From contig JAVBRM010000114.1 in assembly GCA_031548025.1 (NCBI GenBank), positions 33,774-97,773 of the forward strand: DNA of 64,000 bases. The letters are read 5' to 3'. Positions 34,801 to 41,863 of the stretch are shown here, in pieces. Below the pieces are notes generated by a model. It was not told the DNA's origin and made no database searches. It saw only the letters and a program-made list of their open reading frames with translations. How positions within the stretch are numbered: the first letter of the stretch is position 1; each line of letters starts with the position of its first letter. The position numbers and the translations under genes are program-made. This stretch comes from UBA5239 sp031548025 (GTDB lineage Bacteria > Verrucomicrobiota > Lentisphaeria > Victivallales > Victivallaceae).

Positions 34801-35136
34801 GGCGACCCAGGTGAACTCCTGACCGGAGACCGGTTTGAATTCCGGGGCGGAAACGTCGCCGTGAATCAGTACGGTATCGGGGCGTTCGCCGCGGATGACG
34901 GTTTGCTTGTCCGGAGCGCCGCCGAACTTCCGCAGTGCCGCGCCGAAATATGCACCGGGCAGAATGGTCAAAGTATCGCCCGGTTGTAAAGCGTTGACCG
35001 CTTTCTGCAAAGTCGCAAACGGTTTGTTTCGGTCGACGCCCGGATTGCGGTCGTTGCCGTTAGTTCCCAGGAAGTATTCCGTCCCGGATAACAAGGTGCC
35101 TGCCGCCAGCAGCAGCGTAATAAATATTTTCTTCAT
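31876..35136 (-). CDS. Large secreted right-handed beta-helix protein (polysaccharide lyase-like)
   Basis: 1086 residues with signal peptide (MKKIFITLLLAAGTLLSG). Three beta-helix entry motifs of the DUF1565/PbH1 kind occur: FLGTNGNDRNPGVDRNKPFATLQKAVNAL near 23, YLAPNGKDAGEATSVKSAWKTLAHAV near 408, and YHVSTTGDDANPGNPEKPFRSISHAADMV near 735. Between the second and third is a fibronectin-III-like stretch (TANLEMWTNRAAVSSTLHWGDTPE). The fold suits alginate lyase, chondroitinase B or similar; no catalytic residues can be assigned. Follows a pseudopilin by 12 bases. Confidence 0.85.
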   Translation of the reverse strand: MKKIFITLLLAAGTLLSGTEYFLGTNGNDRNPGVDRNKPFATLQKAVNALQPGDTLTILPGAYFGAALRKFGGAPDKQTVIRGERPDTVLIHGDVSAPEFKPVSGQEFTWVADWNRPVEAVNEIDTLSLYRRVPSLEEVRYRAPAWYLDEKERKLYLATSDLESPSAHRLLISVINASGLELQPPDSDGRVHNVLIENLAFRGFASGVALGQFKFRWGLKLTNPSHCTARQCTAFANAAGLLFEGAADCVIEDSTGYANGTQFGNSGGSIIMYTPAERSVIRRCLSFSSHGNAFRFYGGGKDAIQCRIEDCIASGGSTYIKTGGEKDSEVVNVTSDKGIAATVTRNSTYIWNNYVKGNQTYNSLHLRKEKMDRAKRDRLLADPENMDYHPQSDSGLTVGIPFDSRIRYLAPNGKDAGEATSVKSAWKTLAHAVKNLPENGILYILPGTYAGDVTITTPGVTLATRGLGAYAIISGGKTGITAAAPGVTIRHLNFLGQSESSVAVRADRVKVADCGFANTPLGITAVGVKGLEIRNNSNITYRLDKCPDSFSYANILEAPGTGAGMSLSDLSPAEFQPQYTAPEKGDFSLKNAPEVAGRSFLGLAIGQHRMRQEPPPLNILKTETHSVTATTANLEMWTNRAAVSSTLHWGDTPECKNELPVIMLTLYGQPREQLLHTISLAGLQPGKKYYYRFQGNLRQPAPYDYMFPVSTATSGLMEFTTLPADAAPATYHVSTTGDDANPGNPEKPFRSISHAADMVKAGDTVVIKAGTYSETVRLRATGDQGKPIIFRAERGTKVVMDGLFAYNTAFQIFAKSHIKIEGINFSGFAGGDLHGVFLLTESPHITIEGCLYDGRTRRLFTSEFVTGYHADNFVFRNNFVLGGYEGIVLHRSDNPLIANNLFYLSVQGSLLLLSNRKMTSTITHNIFYDQNLNKERSPVLICDDPDKLVEAYNCYYMRLPQQTRIWLKFEIFMNSSKPPEGLIIEPALRGERKVMTFDDYHRLTGKKPTSFYADPKIDQLVKLRPYRDYEHWLKQWRSDNYEPGGPKLGELDFEHCFPNPPLVGADGRPIGLDPSRFVNGRFQTGD

Positions 35137-35148
35137 ATGTTTCTCCTG

Positions 35149-36021
35149 TTAATTAAGATCCATGTTGTCTTCCCGGGTTGGGTTCAGCCAGTAAAGCCGG
35201 GATGTGGCTGTAGTCAGATCGACGTCATTAATGATCGGCGCTTTGATGGTTTTGGCATGACCGTCGACGAAAACCGTATTGACATTCATGTTATGACGCG
35301 CGCTGACATTCATGGGAGGACTGTCGCTCAGCCAATTGGCTTTGATCGTCGGAGATGACGTGGCGTTGAAACTGCAATGAGTTACCGGAACGCGATAATC
35401 GACGCTGGAACTGGTATATCCTTGCTGGTCCAGGTAATATGGGTTCTGGGATGGCTTGTTTTTCTTGACATTGGCGTGTTTGCTCCCGAAATCGCTGAGG
35501 TTGAACCAGGCGGTCCGGTCCGCATTGTAGCCATAACCGGTAACTCCGCCGTTGGCGGCGTAGCTGACCTTGCGGCCGGTTCCGTCGATTTTGCGGGAGG
35601 GTTTTTTGTCGGACGGACAGACGAAAACACTGGAATCCTTGCTGGTATCGGCGCTGACGTATTTCAGCGACAGAGAGGTAGTCGGATATTCACCGTCCCG
35701 GGAGGCCAGAAGGACCGGCCAAGCCCGTCCCATGTCCGTCCCGTCAAAACGCGGCCTGCCGAGAAAATCGGTTTCCGCACTGGTGGGATTTGCCACCAAT
35801 TTCATGGAAAAACTCGGTACCAGCCAATCGTTGTAGTCATTGGTGTAGAGCAGGGCTCCGGTACCCAGTTGTTTCAGGTTGGAGAGGCATTTGGAAGTAT
35901 GGGCGGTTTCGCGGGCCCGGGTGAGAGCCGGCAGCAGCAAAGCCGCCAGAATGGCGATAATTGCAATCACGACCAGGAGTTCAATGAGTGTAAAATATTT
36001 TTTACGCTGATAACTAAACAT
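35149..36021 (-). CDS. Type II secretion pseudopilin-like protein
   Basis: 290 residues beginning MFSYQRKKYFTLIELLVVIA, helix ending LLPALTRARETAHTSKC, and NLKQLGTGALLYTNDYNDW. The tail ARHNMNVNTVFVDGHAKTI has the H-X9-DG motif. It lies between the GntR-SBP fusion regulator (26 bases upstream) and the beta-helix protein (12 bases downstream). Confidence 0.94.
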   Translation of the reverse strand: MFSYQRKKYFTLIELLVVIAIIAILAALLLPALTRARETAHTSKCLSNLKQLGTGALLYTNDYNDWLVPSFSMKLVANPTSAETDFLGRPRFDGTDMGRAWPVLLASRDGEYPTTSLSLKYVSADTSKDSSVFVCPSDKKPSRKIDGTGRKVSYAANGGVTGYGYNADRTAWFNLSDFGSKHANVKKNKPSQNPYYLDQQGYTSSSVDYRVPVTHCSFNATSSPTIKANWLSDSPPMNVSARHNMNVNTVFVDGHAKTIKAPIINDVDLTTATSRLYWLNPTREDNMDLN

Positions 36022-36047
36022 ACTGGACTCTCCTTGACTTTAAATAA

Positions 36048-37349
36048 TTAAAATAATACTTCTTCAGGTATCTTATCCCAAGCCGATTCAGTCGGCAATT
36101 GGGAACGGTGTCTGGCTACAGAAATTTCATAACACAGGAAATCGGATAACTTTTCAACCTGGACGCCGCCAGAGATCAGGCGATTGACAAATGAATCCAG
36201 TCTCAGGAGAAATTCCTGTTCGGAGGCATTGTTGGTCAGAATTTCTTCCCGGGCTCCATAGAACAACTCGTCATGCCAGTGCTTCAAGTCCAGCGAATCC
36301 AGCGCCGCCGACTTCAAAACCGGCAAGCCGATTCGGTGTTTGCCGATAAAGTTCTGGAACTCCGGCGACAGTAGATATTCGGCAACTTCCAACGCTTCTT
36401 TCGGAAAACGGCAGCGTGGGGAAACTGTTACATACGCGCCCCAGGTCACACATCCGGCCGGGGATGGCGGCGGAGAAGCCAATAACCATTTCTCCATTTC
36501 CTGCTCATGGCGGAAACTCTGCCGGCTGGTGGCCTTTATCAACTCCTGATTATAACGCCATGGGCAGATCAGTTCCGGCTTCAGGCAATGGCTTAGCTGG
36601 TTGATGCGGTACTGCAGTTGCTCAAGATCCACCCGTCCCAATTCGCCTCCGGTATCGCCATTGGCGAAAATCAGTATCCGAAGTACGATCGCCATAGTTT
36701 GCTGATTCCACAACTTGGCACCGGTCTTTTCGGCCAGATGCCCCAATTCCGCGATGTCTTCCCAGGAAATGGAATCCGGCTCAGGCGTGCCGGGACGGAG
36801 ATTTGTCCATGCTTCCCGGTTTATCTGCAAGGCTGTCGGCGAATACAACACCGGCAGCGCATAATAGAGATTGTTCAAACGGTGAACATTGAACGGCGCC
36901 TGGAGATAATTGTCATTGCGGTAACGCTCGATGACCTCATAAGGAAAGGGCATGGCGCTTTCGCTGTAGCAGAACGAGGTGGTCGACGAGATCAAGGTGA
37001 GATCCGGCGGATTGGAATTTTTCTTGTCCTGAAATATTATTTCATAATTCGAAAAGTGGTTGCCGATAAGCTTGTGCAGTATATCGGCATCCTCGCCGAA
37101 AGCCGCAATCTGGGAGCGCCAGTCGAAGCTGAGTTGGCGCTCCGGTTCTTCCCGGATAAATGTCCCGACATAGGGAACCTTATAAATCATTCCTTGATTG
37201 ACTAATGTATCCAGTGCTTTGCGGACGGTCAACGTGGTGGTGTTGAAAGCGTCCGCCAACTGCTGTTCAGCCGGCAGCCGTTCACTGTATTTGCCGCGGA
37301 TGATATTTTCCACGATCGCGGCGGCAATTTTATCGTATTTAGCTTGCAT
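36048..37349 (-). CDS. GntR-type winged helix fused to a solute-binding-protein-like domain
   Basis: 433 residues, no signal peptide. Residues 1-70 are a GntR DNA-binding domain (YDKIAAAIVENIIRGKY, LPAEQQLADAFNTTTLTVRKAL, GMIYKVPYVGTFI). The remaining ~350 residues do not match the FadR, HutC or LacI-type sensor domains. They look like a family 1 extracellular solute-binding protein: YYALPVLYSPTALQINREAW, SWEDIAELGHLAEKTGAKLW, AGCVTWGAYVTVSPRCRFPKEALEVAEYLLSPEFQNFIGKH. A cytoplasmic MalE-like sugar sensor is inferred. It heads the pseudopilin/beta-helix operon. Confidence 0.82.
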   Translation of the reverse strand: MQAKYDKIAAAIVENIIRGKYSERLPAEQQLADAFNTTTLTVRKALDTLVNQGMIYKVPYVGTFIREEPERQLSFDWRSQIAAFGEDADILHKLIGNHFSNYEIIFQDKKNSNPPDLTLISSTTSFCYSESAMPFPYEVIERYRNDNYLQAPFNVHRLNNLYYALPVLYSPTALQINREAWTNLRPGTPEPDSISWEDIAELGHLAEKTGAKLWNQQTMAIVLRILIFANGDTGGELGRVDLEQLQYRINQLSHCLKPELICPWRYNQELIKATSRQSFRHEQEMEKWLLASPPPSPAGCVTWGAYVTVSPRCRFPKEALEVAEYLLSPEFQNFIGKHRIGLPVLKSAALDSLDLKHWHDELFYGAREEILTNNASEQEFLLRLDSFVNRLISGGVQVEKLSDFLCYEISVARHRSQLPTESAWDKIPEEVLF

Positions 37350-37370
37350 TTTTTACTCATTTTGAGCTGT

Positions 37371-37399
37371 ACTATATGTCGATATATATCAGTTGTCTA
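37371..37399 (-). promoter_or_regulatory. Promoter of the GntR-SBP operon
   Basis: On the minus strand TAGACA (37394-37399) and TATAGT (37371-37376) are separated by exactly 17 bases. A palindrome GATATATATC (37381-37390) occupies the spacer and is a candidate operator. Confidence 0.6.
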
Positions 37400-37470
37400 C
37401 TAATATTATATGGTATTTCACTGAAAATGTCAATAGGCTGTCTGAAAAAATCGCCAAAATTTCTACCGAT

Positions 37471-37491
37471 CAAAAATTTACTTGATTTTTG
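37471..37491. promoter_or_regulatory. Inverted repeat upstream of isomerase gene
   Basis: CAAAAAT (37471-37477) and ATTTTTG (37485-37491), perfect 7-base arms with a 7-base spacer, overlapping a TTGATT that could be the -35 element for the gene at 37530. Confidence 0.4.
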
Positions 37492-37529
37492 TTGTTTGCC
37501 GCTTATCTTATAAAAAAAGGGTATCAAGT

Positions 37530-38318
37530 ATGTCCAAACTTATTTTTTACTTTCCGTGGTATAAGATCGAAGAAACAGCTTATGAAAACACTATGGTGGA
37601 AATTGCCGGGTGGGGAGTGCGGCGGATCGTTTTGCCCCAATATTTCTATCGGCGGGAATGTATGGAAAAAGGCGGCTTCCCCGCCAAAATTCACGGCATG
37701 GCTCAGCGGCACGGCATTGAAACCGCCGCCGCCCACGGCTTGCTTGGTACAGAGTTCGACCTGGGATGTGCCGACCGGAAGGCACTGGACGAACATTTGC
37801 GCTATATTGCGGAGCTGGCGGCTGTCGGCGTTACTTCTTATACGGTTCACGCCGGTACGCACCATCCCATATTCGCCAAGGGACATCAGATTCCGGAGAG
37901 TTTCTGGGGACGGTTGGAACAGTCGCTGGAAGTCCTGTTGCCGGCCGTCGAGCAGGCGGGAATTACCTTGGCGCTGGAAAATATCTATGAACCCTTTCCG
38001 CCTCTGAAACGGCTGGCGGAAACCGTCCATGCATTTCGGCATCCCCGGCTGGGAATGTGTCTGGATGTCGGACACGCGAATATCAGCGAGCCGGGACTCG
38101 ATGCCGTATTCGAACTGATGGCGCCGCTGCTGGTGACTTGTCACTTGCATGACAATGACGGGCAGACGGATACACACTCCGCCCCCGGGACGGGAACCGT
38201 TCCCTGGGCTGAACTGGCGGAGAAAATAAAAAAGCTGCCGCGCCTGATGCATATGGAAACCGAAACCAGAACCTATTCCCGTGATATCTGGGATAATTTC
38301 AATCGGCTTTTTGCGTAA
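37530..38318 (+). CDS. Sugar phosphate isomerase/epimerase family protein
   Basis: 262 residues from the ATG at 37530 (MSKLIFYFPWYKIEETAYEN), preceded by AAAGGG. A longer upstream start is possible but would cross the promoter-like region. TIM-barrel metal-site strands are visible: YTVHAGTHHP, ITLALENIYEP, MCLDVGHANI, LVTCHLHDNDG and LMHMETET. Substrate unknown. Followed after 19 bases by a membrane protein gene. Confidence 0.87.
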   Translation: MSKLIFYFPWYKIEETAYENTMVEIAGWGVRRIVLPQYFYRRECMEKGGFPAKIHGMAQRHGIETAAAHGLLGTEFDLGCADRKALDEHLRYIAELAAVGVTSYTVHAGTHHPIFAKGHQIPESFWGRLEQSLEVLLPAVEQAGITLALENIYEPFPPLKRLAETVHAFRHPRLGMCLDVGHANISEPGLDAVFELMAPLLVTCHLHDNDGQTDTHSAPGTGTVPWAELAEKIKKLPRLMHMETETRTYSRDIWDNFNRLFA

Positions 38319-38337
38319 ATAGCATAGAGAGGTGACT

Positions 38338-39261
38338 ATGTCTTCTGAAGATATCGTAATCGGTATCTGTTTTCTTGCCATTCCGCTGATAATTTGGCTG
38401 ATTCCGAGAACCAGGCAGATGACCGGGACTTGGATTACTTCGCTGAAAACGGTTCCCCTTGGTTGCCTGACCGCACTGTTGGTTCCGACAATAATCGGCA
38501 ATGTACTATGGTGGCTGCATGATAATTATGAGCTGTTTAAGGTACGGCACCTTCGGGGCGATGCACTATTTTTTTCCAAAATGTTTTTGGGGCTCGTCTT
38601 GGGAATCTTATTGATTGTCTGCCTGTCGCGTTTTATTTGGCGGAAAAATTCCTCCGCTGAGAAAAGATCGTGGAAGCCATTTATTATGATATTCGTTTTA
38701 GTGGGATTTTTCGGTTTGATTGTTTCTTTTGCTTATACCTTGGCAGCATCTGCGATCAGCAAAGAGAATTACCATGGGGATTGGCTTTCAGTGCCGTTGC
38801 CGGAGGAAAATGGTACAAGAATCGCATTTGAGCAACGCGGTCTCAGTTTATTTCTGGCGGAATATGATTACCGGTTGCGATTCAAACAGAATAATGAGGT
38901 CAAATACCGGAACTTGCTGAGGAATACCGGGGGGAAAACCTGTTTTAATATCTATCGGTTGAAGGATGGGCGTCTGTTGTTTGTGGATAAAAATTCCGAT
39001 TACATTGTTGATCCGGAAAAGGCCGAGGCTTGGCTTGTATTCCCTGATCGGGAAAAATCCTATATCGCATTACTGCCCCAAGACAAGTTCGAGGGTTGGG
39101 GCAGGTCCGGAATAATGCGGGTGGAATTCGGTTCGCATCAAGCAGAAGTTCGTCCTTTAACCAATGAACTGGACGGGAAAATTTATTATGGATGCATCAC
39201 CGACGATTTTTATACCGCCGCCGAGAAACCGGAGCAGACTTTCGGGATGATGAGAAATTGA
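38338..39261 (+). CDS. Membrane protein of unknown function
   Basis: 307 residues from the ATG at 38338, preceded by GAGAGGTG. Four membrane helices occupy about the first 135 residues (IVIGICFLAIPLIIWLIP, LGCLTALLVPTIIGNVLWWL, MFLGLVLGILLIVCL, FIMIFVLVGFFGLIVSF). A ~170-residue polar C-terminal domain follows, with ENYHGDWLSVPLPEENGT, RLKDGRLLFVDKNSDY and FPDREKSYIALLPQD. I do not recognise it. Base composition is more AT-rich than the flanking genes. Confidence 0.75.
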   Translation: MSSEDIVIGICFLAIPLIIWLIPRTRQMTGTWITSLKTVPLGCLTALLVPTIIGNVLWWLHDNYELFKVRHLRGDALFFSKMFLGLVLGILLIVCLSRFIWRKNSSAEKRSWKPFIMIFVLVGFFGLIVSFAYTLAASAISKENYHGDWLSVPLPEENGTRIAFEQRGLSLFLAEYDYRLRFKQNNEVKYRNLLRNTGGKTCFNIYRLKDGRLLFVDKNSDYIVDPEKAEAWLVFPDREKSYIALLPQDKFEGWGRSGIMRVEFGSHQAEVRPLTNELDGKIYYGCITDDFYTAAEKPEQTFGMMRN

Positions 39262-39343
39262 AGAAAATTGTATTTTAATAATTTAAATTCATGCTTGTAG
39301 TGAGATATTTTGCAATTAAATTGAAAAAATCTGTATTTTAATA

Positions 39344-39383
39344 TTGACAAAATCTGGTCTGCCTTGTATAATTAATGGCAGAC
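39344..39383 (+). promoter_or_regulatory. Consensus sigma-70 promoter with embedded operator
   Basis: TTGACA (39344-39349), 17-base spacer, TATAAT (39367-39372): a perfect consensus promoter. GTCTGCC (39357-39363) and GGCAGAC (39377-39383) are inverted arms centred on the -10 element, an ideal repressor site. The regulator gene starts 20 bases further on. Confidence 0.88.
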
Positions 39384-39402
39384 TTATAGGAATTGATGTG
39401 TC

Positions 39403-40452
39403 ATGGTTAAAATGCCGGAAAAAGAATATACGAAAAGATCGATACTTCGCCTGATCCTGGACCGACGTTATATCTCGCGCCAGGATGTGGCGCAGATACT
39501 GAATATCGACCAGCGGACCGTGGCTTCTTATACGGATGCTTTGGAGCAGATGCGGCTTATCGCCCGGGAAGATGTAGCGGAAAGCAAGGGACGGCCCCGG
39601 GTTTATTACCGCCCGACAATCGGCAAACTGATTTATCTCGGGATCTATCTCTATAAGGATCTTTATATTTCAGTGAACAACGTCGACAAGTATCAGATTG
39701 ATTTTGCCAAAGTCGATTTTGCCGGGCGGGATTTCGATGTGGAGGCGGCGTTGGAGGCGATTGAAAAGCTGATAGCCAGGCATCAGGAATTGAACCTGGC
39801 CGGCATCGGGATGGTGATCAATACCTATCATCCTACGCCTATTCGGAAAAGGTTTTTCTTCGAACTCGGCAAAAGACTGAAAGAACAGTTTCAGGTCGAT
39901 CTCAATCAATGCAATACTTCCTCGGCGAATTTGCTGGCCTATGCCATACGGCACGATTTTCATCCGTACCACTTGCGGGTGAATTCATTTCGCTTGGGGC
40001 TGATCGACCCCTCCGATACCGTAATCCTGGGGCTTTATATCGATGAAATGCCGTATCCATATACCCCCAACGGCAGTAAACAGTTTGCCGCGATTCAAAA
40101 GGGAGTCATGACTCATCGGATGATACTCGATGCTTACCGGGAGCTTGCCGGGACTACATTGGACGGTATGAGCCGCTACCGGCTGCTGTTGTCGGACGAT
40201 GACCCGGCGGCGGTTGAAGTGATGAAGCGCGAGGCCAAACAACTGGCCGGGGCGGTGCTCCGTTTTCAAAAACAGTATCAACTGGAGAAAATATTTCTTT
40301 CTCATGTCCACCTGAAGACATTGGACGAAGTCAGGCGGCTGACCGGGGGCGTCGTGCCGCTGGAGATCATGAGCGACTGCCAGATGGAAGATATTACCGC
40401 TTCGGTAATGTTGGCCATGCATAACAGTATCGGAGGGTTTTATCGTGCATAA
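39403..40452 (+). CDS. ROK-like transcriptional regulator (degenerate)
   Basis: 349 residues. The N-terminal winged helix (TKRSILRLILDRRYISRQDVAQILNIDQRTVASYTDALEQMRLI, SKGRPRVYYRP) is laid out as in ROK repressors of the NagC/XylR kind. The rest has an actin-like/ROK outline (YLGIYLYKDLYISVNN, LAGIGMVINTYHP, LEKIFLSHVH). It lacks the glycine-rich ATP loops, the DNDVNA-type motif and the CxCGxxGC zinc site of ROK proteins. I infer a sugar-sensing repressor without kinase ability. It heads the cassette pseudopilin-LamG-CBM9/GH. Confidence 0.72.
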   Translation: MVKMPEKEYTKRSILRLILDRRYISRQDVAQILNIDQRTVASYTDALEQMRLIAREDVAESKGRPRVYYRPTIGKLIYLGIYLYKDLYISVNNVDKYQIDFAKVDFAGRDFDVEAALEAIEKLIARHQELNLAGIGMVINTYHPTPIRKRFFFELGKRLKEQFQVDLNQCNTSSANLLAYAIRHDFHPYHLRVNSFRLGLIDPSDTVILGLYIDEMPYPYTPNGSKQFAAIQKGVMTHRMILDAYRELAGTTLDGMSRYRLLLSDDDPAAVEVMKREAKQLAGAVLRFQKQYQLEKIFLSHVHLKTLDEVRRLTGGVVPLEIMSDCQMEDITASVMLAMHNSIGGFYRA

Positions 40453-40482
40453 TAATATTAAACCATATTGCGGAGTCTTGAT

Positions 40483-41148
40483 ATGATGAAAAAAAGGTTG
40501 ATAAATTTCACACTTATTGAGTTGCTGGTAGTAGTATCTATTATTGCCATATTAGCGGCGTTGCTGCTGCCGGCCCTGGCTAAAGCCCGCGATAAAGCCA
40601 AGTCGGGCAAGTGTACCGCCCAGTTGAAACAAATGGGAGTGCTGGTGATGTATTATCACGATGATTATGACAGCTGGATCGTTCCGGCCGATCAGAAAAA
40701 TCCTACCGACAGCAATATCATCAACAGTCTCAATGTCGGACCGGATATGTTCTGGGCTGAGTCGCTGGGGGCTTATTACTTGAAAAGTGAGGCGTTATAC
40801 CGGCAAGTATTTACCTGTCCGGCCATGCCGGGGCCTTTCGGTAAAAATCTCGACGGGTACCAGTATACGCATTATGGTATCTGCCCATATGTTTCCGGCA
40901 GCATTACCGGTTCTTTCGGCATTGGCGGTACTTACGCTGTCGGGCCGGTAAAAATGGCGAAGTACAAAAGGCCGTCTGAGCTTATTTTGCTTGCCGATTC
41001 GGACCGCGGTCAGGTGGGCTATGTTCTTTCGTACATCTCTTTTTTTTATCCGCGACACAATGTATTTTATGCCAATAGTCTGTATTTGGGCGGACATGTT
41101 GCTCCGATCAAAGCCGCCTCGGTCACCAACGCCATGATAGGAAAATAA
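40483..41148 (+). CDS. Type II secretion pseudopilin-like protein (variant tail)
   Basis: 221 residues from the ATG at 40483, with GGAG seven bases upstream. The N-terminus MMKKRLINFTLIELLVVVSI is the prepilin signal, and the helix ends LLPALAKARDKAKSG. The C-terminal motif is altered: RHNVFYANSLYLGGHV has glycine instead of aspartate and one extra residue between H and GG. It follows the ROK-like regulator by 30 bases and precedes the LamG protein by three. Confidence 0.92.
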   Translation: MMKKRLINFTLIELLVVVSIIAILAALLLPALAKARDKAKSGKCTAQLKQMGVLVMYYHDDYDSWIVPADQKNPTDSNIINSLNVGPDMFWAESLGAYYLKSEALYRQVFTCPAMPGPFGKNLDGYQYTHYGICPYVSGSITGSFGIGGTYAVGPVKMAKYKRPSELILLADSDRGQVGYVLSYISFFYPRHNVFYANSLYLGGHVAPIKAASVTNAMIGK

Positions 41149-41151
41149 AGT

Positions 41152-41862
41152 ATGAAAAGATGTTTGATCGTATGCTTGAGTTTCTGTATTTCCGCGCTTG
41201 CCGCCGGGGAAATGATCGGGCACTGGCGGTTCAACGAAGCCGGGGGCAAGGAGATAAAAGACTGCAAAGGGAAGTTCAATGCCGAACTGGCGGGACAGGA
41301 TGAATACGTCCGCCGGCTTCCGGGCCGCAACGGTTACGCGGTTTATTTTGGCGGCGATCCCGCGAAAAAGAATGTCGCCGGGGCGGCGCTGATCAAATTT
41401 CCCGCCGCCAGTTTCACCAAACCTTTTACGGTGGAAATGTGGTTGAAACTCGACAAGGACGCACCGATGCGCAAATTCAAGGACATCATCGGCAACGGCA
41501 CCGACCGCGGCCCCGGATTCCGGATCACGCATTATTACAATGGTATTCAAGTGCGTTCAGGTGATGGAACCAAGCCGACTACGCTCATGACCAATTCGGC
41601 TACGACGGTTATTCCGTCCGGCTCCTGGTTTCAACTGGCGGTAACTTACGACGGTTCGGTCGGCAGGATCTATATCAACGGCGAAGAAAAAATCTCCGGC
41701 GAAATCAATTTGACCCAGGCTAAATCCGATTGGCTTACTGTCGGCGCCTATTCCCGGGGCAATGCTTATCCGATGTTCGGAGCCTGCGACGAATTGAAAA
41801 TTTACGATTATTCGCTGAGTGGCAATGAAATTATACAAAACTATCTGAAAGGACTTTTCTAG
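41152..41862 (+). CDS. Secreted LamG/concanavalin-like lectin-fold protein
   Basis: 236 residues with signal peptide (MKRCLIVCLSFCISALAAG). The whole mature protein reads as one LamG-like jelly roll: MIGHWRFNEAGGKEIKDCKG, FTVEMWLKLD, WFQLAVTYDGSVGRIYINGEE and ACDELKIYDYSLSGNEI are characteristic. Likely a carbohydrate-binding partner of the next enzyme, from which it is separated by a single base. No catalytic residues seen. Confidence 0.9.
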   Translation: MKRCLIVCLSFCISALAAGEMIGHWRFNEAGGKEIKDCKGKFNAELAGQDEYVRRLPGRNGYAVYFGGDPAKKNVAGAALIKFPAASFTKPFTVEMWLKLDKDAPMRKFKDIIGNGTDRGPGFRITHYYNGIQVRSGDGTKPTTLMTNSATTVIPSGSWFQLAVTYDGSVGRIYINGEEKISGEINLTQAKSDWLTVGAYSRGNAYPMFGACDELKIYDYSLSGNEIIQNYLKGLF

Positions 41863-41863
41863 G

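Noticed and set aside
39262..39343. Possible small RNA or leader upstream of the ROK-like gene
   Set aside because: The stretch is AT-rich without a hairpin or coding capacity; the promoter at 39344 accounts for the regulator's transcription.
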